Shown here: positions 30,380-39,030 of the stretch, in pieces
Numbering within the stretch: position 1 is the first letter of the stretch
How the letters are laid out: every line of letters begins with the position of its first letter
Source of the DNA: Gemmatimonadota bacterium
GTDB lineage: Bacteria > Gemmatimonadota > Gemmatimonadetes > Longimicrobiales > Gaopeijiaceae
Length of the DNA: 64,000 nucleotides
Assembly: GCA_022825135.1 (NCBI GenBank)
Contig: JAJDYN010000013.1
Coordinates: 124,001 to 188,000 of the forward strand
Direction: 5' to 3'
Translations under genes and position numbers: made by a program
Notes under the pieces: generated by a model
What the model saw: the letters and a program-made list of their open reading frames with translations, nothing else
Database searches by the model: none
What the model was told of the DNA's origin: nothing

Positions 30380-31854
30380 CAACGGAGCACGCCATGATCA
30401 AGCGAGCGGGCGTCATCCCGATCCTCGTCGCTCTCGCGTCGGCCGGCGGGCTCGCGGCCCAGACCGGACCGGGCATGCAGAACACCGCGCCGACCCGGAC
30501 CATTTTCGCGGGCGCGACCGTGATCGACGGAACCGGAACCGGGCCCCGGACCGGCATGGCCATCGTCGTGGAGGGCGAAGCGATTACGACCGTCATCCCG
30601 GTGGGGGATCTGGACGGAGAAGCACGCGAGGGCGCCGAGGTGATCGATGCGGGCGAGTGGTTCGCCATCCCCGGTCTCGTCGAGTCGCATACTCACGTGG
30701 CCACGATGGCAAACCGCGCGCGGGCGGAGTTCATCCTCAACCGGCAGCTGTATGCGGGCATCACGACCGCGCGGGACATGGCGGGTGACGTGCGCTCCCT
30801 CATGGATCTGCAGCGCGCCTCCCTGGTCAAGGAGATCGACGCGCCCGACCTGTACTTCTCGGCCCTCATGGCGGGGCCGGAGTTCTTCACCGATCCGCGC
30901 ACGGTCTCGTCGGCGGCGGGCGAGACGCCCGGCGAGGTGTCGTGGATGCAGGCCGTCACGGAGGAGACCGATCTGGCGCAGGCCGTGGCGCTGGCGCGGG
31001 GCACCTGGGCCACCGGCATCAAGACCTATGCGGCGATCGACGGGGATCTGCTGGCCGCCATCGCGGCCGAAGCCGGCAGCCAGGGAATCCCCGTGTGGTC
31101 GCATACGCACGTCGGCCCGGCACGGGCGCTCGAAGTGGCCGGGACGGGCGTGCGCTCGATGTCGCACGTGTGCAGTGTCGGCAGCGCGGCGATTCCCGAC
31201 GACATCTTTCGCGAGGGACAGGAGGGGCGGCGCACGGGATTCGTCGACGTCGACCTGAACCATCCGGCGGTGGATTCGGTGTTTGCGCTCATGCGGCGGA
31301 ACGGCACGGTGCTCGACGCGACCATACGGGTCGTCGTCCAGGTCGGGCTGAGGCGCATGGCGGCGATCGACACGGTCAACGCGTCCCGCCCGGGTGAGGC
31401 GGCGGACAGCGCGCGGGCGGGGCCCCCGCAGCCCCCCATCGACCGGCGCCGCCGCGGGGTGCGTGCCGGGTGCGAGACGGCCGACGCGATCGCGCTCACC
31501 CGCCGGGCGTGGGAAGCGGGCGTCATGGTCGCAACCGGGACGGACGGCATGACTCCGCCCACCTCCGACTTCCCGGCCCTCTTCGACGAAATCCGCCACC
31601 TGCACGACGACGTCGGCATGCCCATGCTGGACGTGCTCAAGGCGGCCAGCCACCACGGCGCGGTCGCACTGGGGCTGGAAGACTCCATCGGAACGATCGA
31701 GCCCGGCAAGCACGCCGACATCGTCTTCCTGCGGGAGGACCCGCTGGCCGGGCCCGGGAGCCTGCGCTCGGTGGAACTCACGGTGAAGCGCGGCACGCCG
31801 TACTACCGGAGAGACTTCGTGCTCGGAGCGCCGCGGAGACCACGCGGACGATGA
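30376..31854 (+). CDS. exported metal-dependent amidohydrolase
   Basis: A 492-residue amidohydrolase-superfamily protein with a signal peptide ([17 protein letters not shown]). It has the small beta domain ([13 protein letters not shown]), the first metal motif H105-x-H107 in [11 protein letters not shown], later HTH and H residues, [11 protein letters not shown] with the metal Asp, and the terminal [12 protein letters not shown]. Imidazolonepropionase- and prolidase-like members have this layout; the substrate is not deducible. ATG 30376 has CGGAGG upstream; ATG 30394 is an alternative that would give a cleaner signal peptide. The stop overlaps the regulator gene (ATGA). Confidence 0.82.
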   Translation: MTTEHAMIKRAGVIPILVALASAGGLAAQTGPGMQNTAPTRTIFAGATVIDGTGTGPRTGMAIVVEGEAITTVIPVGDLDGEAREGAEVIDAGEWFAIPGLVESHTHVATMANRARAEFILNRQLYAGITTARDMAGDVRSLMDLQRASLVKEIDAPDLYFSALMAGPEFFTDPRTVSSAAGETPGEVSWMQAVTEETDLAQAVALARGTWATGIKTYAAIDGDLLAAIAAEAGSQGIPVWSHTHVGPARALEVAGTGVRSMSHVCSVGSAAIPDDIFREGQEGRRTGFVDVDLNHPAVDSVFALMRRNGTVLDATIRVVVQVGLRRMAAIDTVNASRPGEAADSARAGPPQPPIDRRRRGVRAGCETADAIALTRRAWEAGVMVATGTDGMTPPTSDFPALFDEIRHLHDDVGMPMLDVLKAASHHGAVALGLEDSIGTIEPGKHADIVFLREDPLAGPGSLRSVELTVKRGTPYYRRDFVLGAPRRPRGR

Positions 31855-33356
31855 CGCCCGCGTCACACCCACTCGAGCTCCTCCGCGAGGTCAGCAACAT
31901 CCTGGACCAGACGGCGGACCTGGGCTCATCGGTGCGGCCCATCCTCGGCGCTCTCTCGCGACACATGGAGTTCGAGTGCGCGACCCTTACGGTTCTCAAC
32001 CGCCGGACGTCCGAGATCCTTCTCCACGAGGCGGTGGGCCTCACGGACGACCAGCGGGAGCGCGCCCGCTACCGGCTCGGCGAGGGCATCACGGGACGGG
32101 TCGTCGAGACCGGCGTCCCTGTCGTCATCCCGTCCGTTACCGCGGAACCGCGCTTTCTCAGCCGGGCCCGTCCGCTGGAGGAGCGCAACGAGACCGGCTT
32201 CGTGTGCGTCCCGGTGCGCGAGGGCAACGAGACGATCGGGGCGTTGAGCGCCGAACGTCCATCGCGGGACGCGACCTCGTTCGACGACGACATCCTGGTC
32301 CTCTCGGTGCTGTCGTCCCTCATCGCCCACGCCGTGCGCCTCCGGCAGTTCGCCGAGGAGGAGAAGGCGCTGGTCGCCGAGAATCGGCGCCTTCGGCGGG
32401 AGCTGGCCGACCGGTACAGGCCCGACAACATCGTCGGCAACTCGCGGGAGATGACCCCGGTGTTCGAGATGATCGGCCAGGTCGCGGGGAGCGACGCCAC
32501 CGTGCTGATCCGCGGGGAGAGCGGTACCGGCAAGGAGCTGATCGCCCAGGCCGTGCACTACGGGAGCCGGCGGTCCGAGGGGCCCTTCGTCCGCGTGAAT
32601 TGCGCGGCGCTCCCAGAGGGGCTCGTCGAAAGCGAGCTGTTCGGGCATGAGCGCGGCGCGTTCACGGGCGCGCTGCGGCAGCGGGTGGGCCGCTTCGAGC
32701 GGGCCGCGGGCGGGACGATCTTCCTCGACGAGATCGGCGATCTGCCGCCTTCCGTGCAGATCCGCCTCCTGCGCGTGCTGCAGGAGCGCGAGTTCGAACG
32801 GGTGGGCGGCAACAGGATGCTCAAGACCGATGTCCGGATCGTCGCCGCAACGAACCGGGATCTCGAGGCGGACATCGAGGACGGCCGCTTCCGCACGGAC
32901 CTCTACTATCGGCTGAACGTCTTTCCGATCCACGTTCCGCCGCTGCGCGACCGCCGGACCGACATCATCCTGCTCGCGGACCACTTCGTCGACAAGTACA
33001 ACAGGAGGCACACGCGCGAGATCGTCCGCCTGTCCACCCCGGCGATCGATCTCCTCATGGCCTACCACTGGCCCGGGAACGTGCGCGAGCTGGAGAACGC
33101 CATCGAGCGGGCCGTGCTGCTGGCCGACGGCGACGTGATCCACGCGCGCCTCCTCCCGCCGAGCCTCCAGATGGCTACCCCGGGGGACAAGCGTTCGGGG
33201 CCGCTGAAGGTGCAACTGGATGCGCTCGAGAAGGAGCTGATCGTCGACGCGCTCAAGGTGAGCCGCGGCAATCGCGCCGCGGCGGCCCGCCAGCTCGGCA
33301 TCACGGAGCGGGTGATGGGGCTCCGCGTCGCCAAGTACGGCCTCGCCGGAAGCTGA
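31851..33356 (+). CDS. sigma-54-dependent transcriptional activator, GAF-AAA+-Fis (NifA type)
   Basis: A 501-residue enhancer-binding protein. An N-terminal GAF domain (about 10-165) should sense a ligand or P-II. The AAA+ domain follows, with Walker A GESGTGKE near 221, the sigma-54 contact loop GAFTGA at 269-274, Walker [13 protein letters not shown] and VAATNRDLE. The C-terminal Fis helix-turn-helix is [20 protein letters not shown], very close to the NifA C-terminus. No receiver domain, so it is not NtrC. The next genes are amtB and P-II behind a sigma-54 promoter, so it very likely controls ammonium uptake. A longer frame upstream overlaps the amidohydrolase and is not coding. Confidence 0.9.
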   Translation: MTPASHPLELLREVSNILDQTADLGSSVRPILGALSRHMEFECATLTVLNRRTSEILLHEAVGLTDDQRERARYRLGEGITGRVVETGVPVVIPSVTAEPRFLSRARPLEERNETGFVCVPVREGNETIGALSAERPSRDATSFDDDILVLSVLSSLIAHAVRLRQFAEEEKALVAENRRLRRELADRYRPDNIVGNSREMTPVFEMIGQVAGSDATVLIRGESGTGKELIAQAVHYGSRRSEGPFVRVNCAALPEGLVESELFGHERGAFTGALRQRVGRFERAAGGTIFLDEIGDLPPSVQIRLLRVLQEREFERVGGNRMLKTDVRIVAATNRDLEADIEDGRFRTDLYYRLNVFPIHVPPLRDRRTDIILLADHFVDKYNRRHTREIVRLSTPAIDLLMAYHWPGNVRELENAIERAVLLADGDVIHARLLPPSLQMATPGDKRSGPLKVQLDALEKELIVDALKVSRGNRAAAARQLGITERVMGLRVAKYGLAGS

Positions 33357-33362
33357 CCTCCC

Positions 33363-33386
33363 GCGACCTACATTTCTGTAGGTCGC
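33363..33386 (+). promoter_or_regulatory. palindrome 1, candidate upstream activator site
   Basis: A perfect inverted repeat: GCGACCTACA (33363-33372), TTTC, TGTAGGTCGC (33377-33386). It begins six bases after the activator gene. The inner core CCTAC-N6-GTAGG recurs in palindrome 2, which argues for a protein-binding site; the long arms could also form a terminator stem for the activator gene, though no T-run follows. Confidence 0.6.
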
Positions 33387-33393
33387 CGCACAA

Positions 33394-33411
33394 TCCTACC
33401 GAAATGTAGGA
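33394..33411 (+). promoter_or_regulatory. palindrome 2, candidate upstream activator site
   Basis: TCCTAC (33394-33399), six bases, GTAGGA (33406-33411). Same CCTAC-N6-GTAGG core as palindrome 1, centres 28 bases apart, and about 120 bases before the expected start of amtB transcription, a usual distance for sigma-54 enhancers. Confidence 0.58.
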
Positions 33412-33500
33412 ACCACCATCTTCGGCCGCACTCCAATCCAGCTGCCGGTTGTCTCGCAAGAGGTTACACGGCAACGGGTTGGGTACCCTGCGCCTCCCCC

Positions 33501-33514
33501 GGCACGTCGCTTGC
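33501..33514 (+). promoter_or_regulatory. sigma-54 (-24/-12) promoter of amtB-glnK
   Basis: GGCACG-TCGC-TTGC: the invariant GG (33501-33502) and GC (33513-33514) are ten bases apart, and 11 of the 12 usual consensus positions of TGGCACG-N4-TTGC fit, only the leading T being C. Transcription would start near 33526, about 83 bases before ATG 33609. Confidence 0.75.
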
Positions 33515-33608
33515 CCATGCACCGCCCCAGTGCCGGTCGCGGACCGAGCAGCCCGTGGACCGAAGCGACGCACACCCCACGCCGCACCGACTCCCCGGGA
33601 GGTGAACC

Positions 33609-34913
33609 ATGCGGTTCCTCATGACGCTCGCACCGTCAATCACGCTCCTCGCCACCTTTCCCGACTCGGCTGCCGCGCAAACAGCCTCGGCGGCCGACGC
33701 GCTTTTCGCGGTCAACAACACCTGGATGATGGTGGCGACCTTCCTCGTCTTCGTCATGCACCTGGGGTTCGCCACCCTCGAGGCCGGACTGACCCAGTCG
33801 AAGAACACCGTGAACATCCTCTTCAAGAACATGGGGATCATCGCCATCGGGCTCCTCACCTACACCCTCGTGGGGTTCAACCTGATGTATCCCGAGGAGT
33901 TCGCGCTCGGCGGCTTCCTCGGCTTCACGGGCATGGGCATCGGGACGGATGCCGCCGGGGTGACGGCCGAATACAACCCGGGCTACACCTACTGGACGGA
34001 CTTCCTCTTCCAGGCGATGTTCGCCGCCACGGCCGCGACGATCGTGTCGGGTGCGGTGGCCGAGCGGGTGAAGCTCGGTTCGTTCCTCCTCTTCGCGACC
34101 GTCTACGTCATGTTCGTCTATCCCGTGATCGGGTCGTGGAAGTGGGGCGGGGGCTGGCTGGACGGCCTGGGGTTCTACGATTTCGCCGGCTCGACGATCG
34201 TCCACTCCGTGGGCGGCTGGGCGGCGCTGGCGGGCGTGATCTTCCTCGGCCCGCGGCTCGGCAAATACGTGAACGGCGAGATCAGGCCGATCCTGGGCCA
34301 CAACCTCCCGCTCGCCGTCATGGGGATGTTCCTCCTCTGGCTGGGGTGGTTCGGCTTCAACGGTGGTTCGGTGCTGAGCGCCGACCCGGGATTGGTCTCG
34401 TACGTGCTCGTCACCACCTCGCTCGCGGCCGCCGCCGGCATCGTCGGGGCGATGGCGACGACCTGGGTGGTCCATCGGCATCCGGACGCCTCGATGGTCC
34501 TGAACGGGGCGCTCGCCGGACTCGTGGGAGTCACGGCCGGCGCGGACGTGGTGAGTGTTACGGCCGCGGTCATCATCGGCTTGGCGGCGGGGGTGATCGT
34601 CGTCATCTCCGTCGAGACCTTCGACCGCGCGAAGCTCGACGATCCGGTGGGAGCGATTTCCGTGCACCTGACCTGCGGCGTCTGGGGGACGCTGGCCGTG
34701 GGGATATTCAGCGCGGACCACAGCCTCCTCACCCAGCTGGTGGGCGTGGTGGCCTGCGGCGCCGTCGCCTTCCCGGCGGCCGCGCTCATCTTCCTCCTCC
34801 TCAGGAGCACCATCGGTCTCCGGGTGAGCCCGGAGGAGGAACGGCGGGGTCTGGACCTCGCGGAGCACAACATGGAGGCCTACCCGGACTACACGATCTT
34901 CACGGCTCGCTGA
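33609..34913 (+). CDS. amtB: ammonium transporter AmtB
   Basis: A 434-residue channel for ammonium uptake in the inner membrane. A cleavable signal peptide (ending SAAAQ) precedes eleven predicted helices. Family motifs are visible: NTWMMVATFLVFVMHLGFA, EAGLTQSKNT, TIVSGAVAERVKL, DFAGSTIVHSVGGWAAL with the pore His, and GWFGFNGGS. A short cytoplasmic tail follows for P-II docking. The P-II gene lies 25 bases downstream and the promoter upstream is of sigma-54 type, so expression should rise under nitrogen limitation. Confidence 0.95.
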   Translation: MRFLMTLAPSITLLATFPDSAAAQTASAADALFAVNNTWMMVATFLVFVMHLGFATLEAGLTQSKNTVNILFKNMGIIAIGLLTYTLVGFNLMYPEEFALGGFLGFTGMGIGTDAAGVTAEYNPGYTYWTDFLFQAMFAATAATIVSGAVAERVKLGSFLLFATVYVMFVYPVIGSWKWGGGWLDGLGFYDFAGSTIVHSVGGWAALAGVIFLGPRLGKYVNGEIRPILGHNLPLAVMGMFLLWLGWFGFNGGSVLSADPGLVSYVLVTTSLAAAAGIVGAMATTWVVHRHPDASMVLNGALAGLVGVTAGADVVSVTAAVIIGLAAGVIVVISVETFDRAKLDDPVGAISVHLTCGVWGTLAVGIFSADHSLLTQLVGVVACGAVAFPAAALIFLLLRSTIGLRVSPEEERRGLDLAEHNMEAYPDYTIFTAR

Positions 34914-34941
34914 GACCACCCACACCAGACGGGAGTGCATG

Positions 34942-35283
34942 ATGAAACTCGTGATTGCATACGTTCAGCCCGATCGGCTGCACAGCGTGAAGGATGCTCT
35001 GGCGGAAGTGGAGGTGAACCGGATGTCGGTGACCAACGCCCTCGGCTGCGGGCAGCAGGGAGGGTTCACGGAGACCTACCGGGGAGCGGACTTCGAGGTG
35101 AGGCTCCGCAGGAAGGTGCGCTTCGAGATCGCCGTAAACGACAATTTCCTGGAGCGGACCAGGGAGGCGATCATCAGGGGCGCGCGCACGGGAAACATCG
35201 GCGACGGTGTGATCTTCGTGCTTGAGCTCGCGGAGTGCTACCGCATCCGGACGGGCGAGGATGGCTCACCCGCGATCGGCTGA
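34942..35283 (+). CDS. glnK: P-II family nitrogen regulatory protein with Phe at position 51
   Basis: A 113-residue P-II protein (KLVIAYVQPDRLHSVKDAL), probably a trimer that plugs AmtB and reports 2-oxoglutarate and ATP/ADP. The T-loop reads ETYRGADFEVRL: Tyr46 is present, but Tyr51, the uridylylation site, is Phe. The B-loop (TGNIGDGVIFV) and C-terminal region are normal. I chose the second of two adjacent ATGs, since GGGAG is six bases from it and numbering then matches the family. The gene ends overlapping the 3' end of the convergent propeller gene by 18 bases. Confidence 0.9.
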   Translation: MKLVIAYVQPDRLHSVKDALAEVEVNRMSVTNALGCGQQGGFTETYRGADFEVRLRRKVRFEIAVNDNFLERTREAIIRGARTGNIGDGVIFVLELAECYRIRTGEDGSPAIG

Positions 35284-36564
35284 GGTCTTGTTGATCCGGT
35301 ACATGCGAACGTACTGAACGTCCAGCTCGTCGGTCCAGACGCCGAGAACGTAGTCGTCGCCAATCTCCATGTAGGGCGCCTGGTACTGGATGAAGGCGCG
35401 TACGAGCCCGGGGGGCAGCGAAACGCTGCCGAGCCAGGCGCCGTCGGGGGCGAGGACCTCGAGGGGCGGGGGTTCGGCGCCGGCCACGTAGTAGGGCTGG
35501 AGCCAGAGATGCCCGGTTTCGTCCACGTGGACGGCGCGGAGAACAGGGAGATCCGGTGCCCGCAGGCGTCCCCGCCACATCCGCTGCAACCCCGCGATCC
35601 GTTCCGGCTCGACTTGGTCCGGATCCGGGAAGACGATCTCCACGATGCCGTCCAGGTGGACTTCGAAGAGGGCGTTGGTCGCCTCGCGGGGAGCCACTTC
35701 GCGGCGGAAAACGGCCGTGGTCGCGCCATCGCGAGGTGAGATCAGCCGCACCGACCAGGCCTCCGTGTCGATCACAGCGAGACGCCCGCGCGCAGCACCG
35801 TACTCCGGCCCTTTGGAGAAGACATAGGTTTCGTGCGAATAGCGCCCTTCCTCGCGGGCCTCCACATATGCTTCCCCGCCCGGAAGCACGATCAGCGACC
35901 CCACGGCGCCGTCCACAAGGTCGAGCGACGCCAGGCGCTCCGGGGGCCATCGTACGACGCCGTTGGGTATCCTTTCGCCGTAGTCGATGAAGCGCACGAC
36001 GAGCAGGCCGTCCACGACGCCCACCGCCTTGTCGGCCGAAGTGCCTCTGCCGGTGGCTTCGCCCTCGGAGATGGCCACCCGATAGGTTCGCGCCAGGCGG
36101 CCCTGCGGGTCGAAGAGCTGGGCGCGCAGCAGCGCTCCGTCGTAGGTCACCAGAGAATCGCCGGCCGTGGTACCGACGAAGTCGAGACTCCTGAATTCGC
36201 CTGGTCCCTCTCCGTCCCGACCCGCCCGCCACTGGAAGTTCCCCGCTGCGTCGTAGCTGCGCAGCTCCGAGGCGGCGCGTTCCGCCACCACGATGTCGCC
36301 AGTGCTCAGACGCACGGCCGCGACCACATCGGTGAACTGGTATTCGGATGTGCCGGTGATGGTGCCGATTTCGAGGAGAGGCTCGGGCTCGACGATCCAG
36401 CCTTCACCGGGCCCCCACAGCGGCTCGATGGCCGTAGCGATGGGAATGCCGGCCGAGTCGGTGTGTATGGTGTGTACAGGAAGGGTGGCGGAGTCGCACC
36501 CGGCGGCGGCCACGAAGATCGCCACCGCGGCCAGGCCGGCCGCAATTGATTCACGAAACTTCAT
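35266..36564 (-). CDS. lipoprotein with beta-propeller repeats (6-bladed propeller type)
   Basis: A 432-residue lipoprotein with a lipobox (VAAAGC) at about 16-21. Blades are visible as DIVVAERAASELRSYDAAG, then the family hinge GRDGEGPGEF, SLVTYDGALLRAQLFDPQG and later repeats. The GxxGxGPGEF hinge is shared with the lipoprotein at 29204-30379. Ligand and partners unknown. Starting at the second Met gives a GGGGG ribosome-binding element six bases upstream. The 186 bases up to the divergent SDR gene must contain both promoters; none is obvious. Confidence 0.72.
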   Translation of the reverse strand: MKFRESIAAGLAAVAIFVAAAGCDSATLPVHTIHTDSAGIPIATAIEPLWGPGEGWIVEPEPLLEIGTITGTSEYQFTDVVAAVRLSTGDIVVAERAASELRSYDAAGNFQWRAGRDGEGPGEFRSLDFVGTTAGDSLVTYDGALLRAQLFDPQGRLARTYRVAISEGEATGRGTSADKAVGVVDGLLVVRFIDYGERIPNGVVRWPPERLASLDLVDGAVGSLIVLPGGEAYVEAREEGRYSHETYVFSKGPEYGAARGRLAVIDTEAWSVRLISPRDGATTAVFRREVAPREATNALFEVHLDGIVEIVFPDPDQVEPERIAGLQRMWRGRLRAPDLPVLRAVHVDETGHLWLQPYYVAGAEPPPLEVLAPDGAWLGSVSLPPGLVRAFIQYQAPYMEIGDDYVLGVWTDELDVQYVRMYRINKTSADRG

Positions 36565-36756
36565 GCCCATCCCCCGTCAAGTCGTTGTCACGCCTCGTCG
36601 CGCGGACCTTGGATCGGCGACGCTTGGCACGATGGGTCCGCGTGTCCTGCATGGGCAAGCGGTGGAGGACGCCAAAGCCTGTTGCACTCCGTGACGCGCT
36701 ATCTTCTCTGCGATGGGCCATGGTCCATCGTGGCACCCACATCGAAGGAGGCGGCA

Positions 36757-37764
36757 GTGCCGGACCTTCCACTCCAGGACCATGTGGCCGTCGTCGCCGG
36801 CGCGACGCGCGGTGCCGGACGCGGCATCGCCCGCATGCTGGGCGCGGCGGGCGCCACCGTCTACTGCACGGGCCGCAGCGTCCAGGGCCGCCCCGCCACT
36901 CCCGGGCGCCCGGAGACGCTCGAGGAAACGGCGGAGCTGGTTGCGGCGGAAGGTGGGCGTGGCATCGCCGTCCGCGCCGACCACACGGTCGAGTCGGAGG
37001 TCGAGCAACTCTTCGCGCGCATCCGCGCCGAAGCGGGTCGGCTCGACATCCTGGTCAACGACATCTGGGGCGGCGACGCGCTCACCGAGTGGGGAACACC
37101 CTTCTGGGAACTTTCCACCGCCAAAGGGCTGGAGCTGCTCGAGCGGGCTGTCCACACGCACATCATCACCAGCCGCCACGGCGTGCCGCTGATGGTCGAA
37201 CGCGACGCCGGGCTCATCGTCGAGGTCACGGACGGCGACACCTTCGGCTACCGCGGAAACCTCTTCTACGACCTCGCGAAGAACGCGGTGATCCGGCTTG
37301 CCTACGCCATGGCCGGCGACCTCCACGCGCACAACGTGACGGCGCTTGCGGTCACCCCCGGATTCCTGCGCTCGGAGGCGGTGCTCGACCACTTCGGCGT
37401 CACCGAGTCCAACTGGCGCGAGGCCATCGGGAAGGACGAGTACTTCGCGGAGTCCGAGACACCTTGCTTCGTCGGCCGCGCGATCGCGGCGCTCGCCGCC
37501 GACCCCGACGTCGCCGGAAAGAGCGGCGGGCTCTACTCCAGCTGGGCGCTGGCGAAGGAGTACGGCTTCACCGACGTCGATGGCCGCCGGCCGGACTGGG
37601 GCAGCTTCTTCCTGCGCAAGGTGCAGGGCATCGTCGGCCGGGACGCTCCGCCGGACGAGATGGACATCTTCGTCGTTCGCAGCCGGCTCTACCAGGCGGA
37701 ACTCGACCCGTCCGCCGCCGGGGAGGCCGAGCGCCTCCGCGCCTGGCTCGAGCGGCACGGTTGA
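36757..37764 (+). CDS. short-chain dehydrogenase/reductase
   Basis: A 335-residue NAD(P)-dependent oxidoreductase. The Rossmann motif is GATRGAGRGI (15-24), the NDIWGGD segment replaces the usual NNAG, and the catalytic pair is Y171 and K175 in YDLAK, with a Ser/Thr expected in the VTDGDTF stretch. It is about 80 residues longer than classical SDRs, with a C-terminal extension. Substrate unknown. GTG 36757 has AAGGAGG eight bases upstream, which decides the start against a start 25 codons earlier. Confidence 0.82.
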   Translation: MPDLPLQDHVAVVAGATRGAGRGIARMLGAAGATVYCTGRSVQGRPATPGRPETLEETAELVAAEGGRGIAVRADHTVESEVEQLFARIRAEAGRLDILVNDIWGGDALTEWGTPFWELSTAKGLELLERAVHTHIITSRHGVPLMVERDAGLIVEVTDGDTFGYRGNLFYDLAKNAVIRLAYAMAGDLHAHNVTALAVTPGFLRSEAVLDHFGVTESNWREAIGKDEYFAESETPCFVGRAIAALAADPDVAGKSGGLYSSWALAKEYGFTDVDGRRPDWGSFFLRKVQGIVGRDAPPDEMDIFVVRSRLYQAELDPSAAGEAERLRAWLERHG

Positions 37765-37770
37765 GCCCGA

Positions 37771-39030
37771 TCAGGCCTCCCTCACCCACCTCATCAGTTC
37801 GCGCAGCGTGGGCCGCTTCCCCTGCATGAGGATCCCGACGCGGTAGATCCTGCCCGCCACCCACGACGTGCCCACCACCGCGGCGGCCATCAGGACGAGC
37901 GACAGCCCCGTCATCCACCAGGGCACCGCTCCCTCCAGCGCCCGCGGGAACATCATGATCGGGCTGAAGAACGGGAAGAGCGCCACCCAGTCCATCCACG
38001 GCATCGAGCCTCCCCCGAGGGTGGACGACTGCAGGATCAGGGGGATGACGAGGAGCATGATCACCGGGAACTGCGCCTGGCCGGCTTCCTCCTCGGTGGC
38101 GCACATGGCCCCGACCGCGGCGAACAGGGACGCGTAGAGGAAGTAGCCCAGAAGGAAGAAGACGGCGAGGAGCAACAGGACATCCGGTCCTGGCAGCACC
38201 TGCGCGAAGAGCTCGAGATCGGCGCTCGGAATCCGGGCCGCGATCATCGGTGCCGCGACGAGAAGCAGAATGCCGACGCACGCCGCCCAGATCCCCATCT
38301 GGGTCAACCCCATCGACCCCACACCGAGCACCTTGCCCAGCAGGAGCCGCCCCGGAGTAACCGACGAGATCACCACCTCCACCACCCGGTTCCGCTTCTC
38401 GTCGAGGACGGAGCGGAGCACGAAGGCTCCGTACAGCAGCATCGCCATGTACAGAAAGAAGGCTCCCCCGAAGCCGAAGGCCATCCCCGACATCCGGGCC
38501 GCCTCGGCCTCCGCCGGGTCCTCCCCTTCGACCACCGACTCGAATTCCAGCCGTCCGCCTTCGATGAGCGAACGCAGGCCTTCCCCGGTGCTTGTCGTGG
38601 CCAGATAGTGCTCCAGCGCGACATCGTTCACCGCCGACTCGAAGAGGGCCACGCGCGTGCTGCCGGGCGAGTCCTTGCCATGGTAGGCGAACACCCCCTC
38701 CGACAGCGTCAGATCGTCGAGCACCAGGTAGGCTTCCAGCTCGTCGTCGACGACCTGACGATCCAGCTCCTCCAGGCTGACCTCCCCGCCCATTGCCTCG
38801 ACGTCGTAGCCCAGTCCGTCGAGCCGCTCGGCCACCTCCTCGCCGATGGTGCCCGTGAAGTCCACGAGGGCCAGCTCCCGGTCGGAGTCCGCGGCCTGGA
38901 CCGCGATGAAGATGTTGAGCCCCATCAGCCCCATGATCAGGAGCGGCAGGGCGATGGTGCCGATGATGAATCCCCTTGTCTTGACCCGCTCCAGGTACTC
39001 CCGCCGCAGCACGACCCAGACCTGCCTCAC
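37771..39030 (-). CDS. ABC transporter permease, NatB-like (ABC-2 type)
   Basis: A 419-residue membrane protein. One helix near the N-terminus (GFIIGTIALPLLIMGLMGL) is followed by a large extracytoplasmic domain of about 130 residues, and then five or six helices including AFFLYMAMLLYGAFVLRSVL with the DEKRNRVVEVVISSV cytoplasmic motif characteristic of NatB/YhaP-type permeases. It is probably a sodium or small-molecule exporter, but the substrate cannot be read. GTG start overlaps the ATPase stop by four bases; GGGAGG stands seven bases upstream. The reading frame continues upstream into the ATPase gene but is not coding there. Confidence 0.82.
   Translation of the reverse strand: MRQVWVVLRREYLERVKTRGFIIGTIALPLLIMGLMGLNIFIAVQAADSDRELALVDFTGTIGEEVAERLDGLGYDVEAMGGEVSLEELDRQVVDDELEAYLVLDDLTLSEGVFAYHGKDSPGSTRVALFESAVNDVALEHYLATTSTGEGLRSLIEGGRLEFESVVEGEDPAEAEAARMSGMAFGFGGAFFLYMAMLLYGAFVLRSVLDEKRNRVVEVVISSVTPGRLLLGKVLGVGSMGLTQMGIWAACVGILLLVAAPMIAARIPSADLELFAQVLPGPDVLLLLAVFFLLGYFLYASLFAAVGAMCATEEEAGQAQFPVIMLLVIPLILQSSTLGGGSMPWMDWVALFPFFSPIMMFPRALEGAVPWWMTGLSLVLMAAAVVGTSWVAGRIYRVGILMQGKRPTLRELMRWVREA

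Noticed and set aside
31470-31850. N-terminal extension of the sigma-54 activator upstream of ATG 31851
   Set aside because: It lies inside the amidohydrolase gene and is low-complexity Arg/Pro text; homology starts with the GAF domain.
33363-33386. Palindrome 1 as a simple intrinsic terminator of the activator gene
   Set aside because: No T-run follows, and the same core recurs in palindrome 2, so a binding site is the better reading. A mixed role is not excluded.
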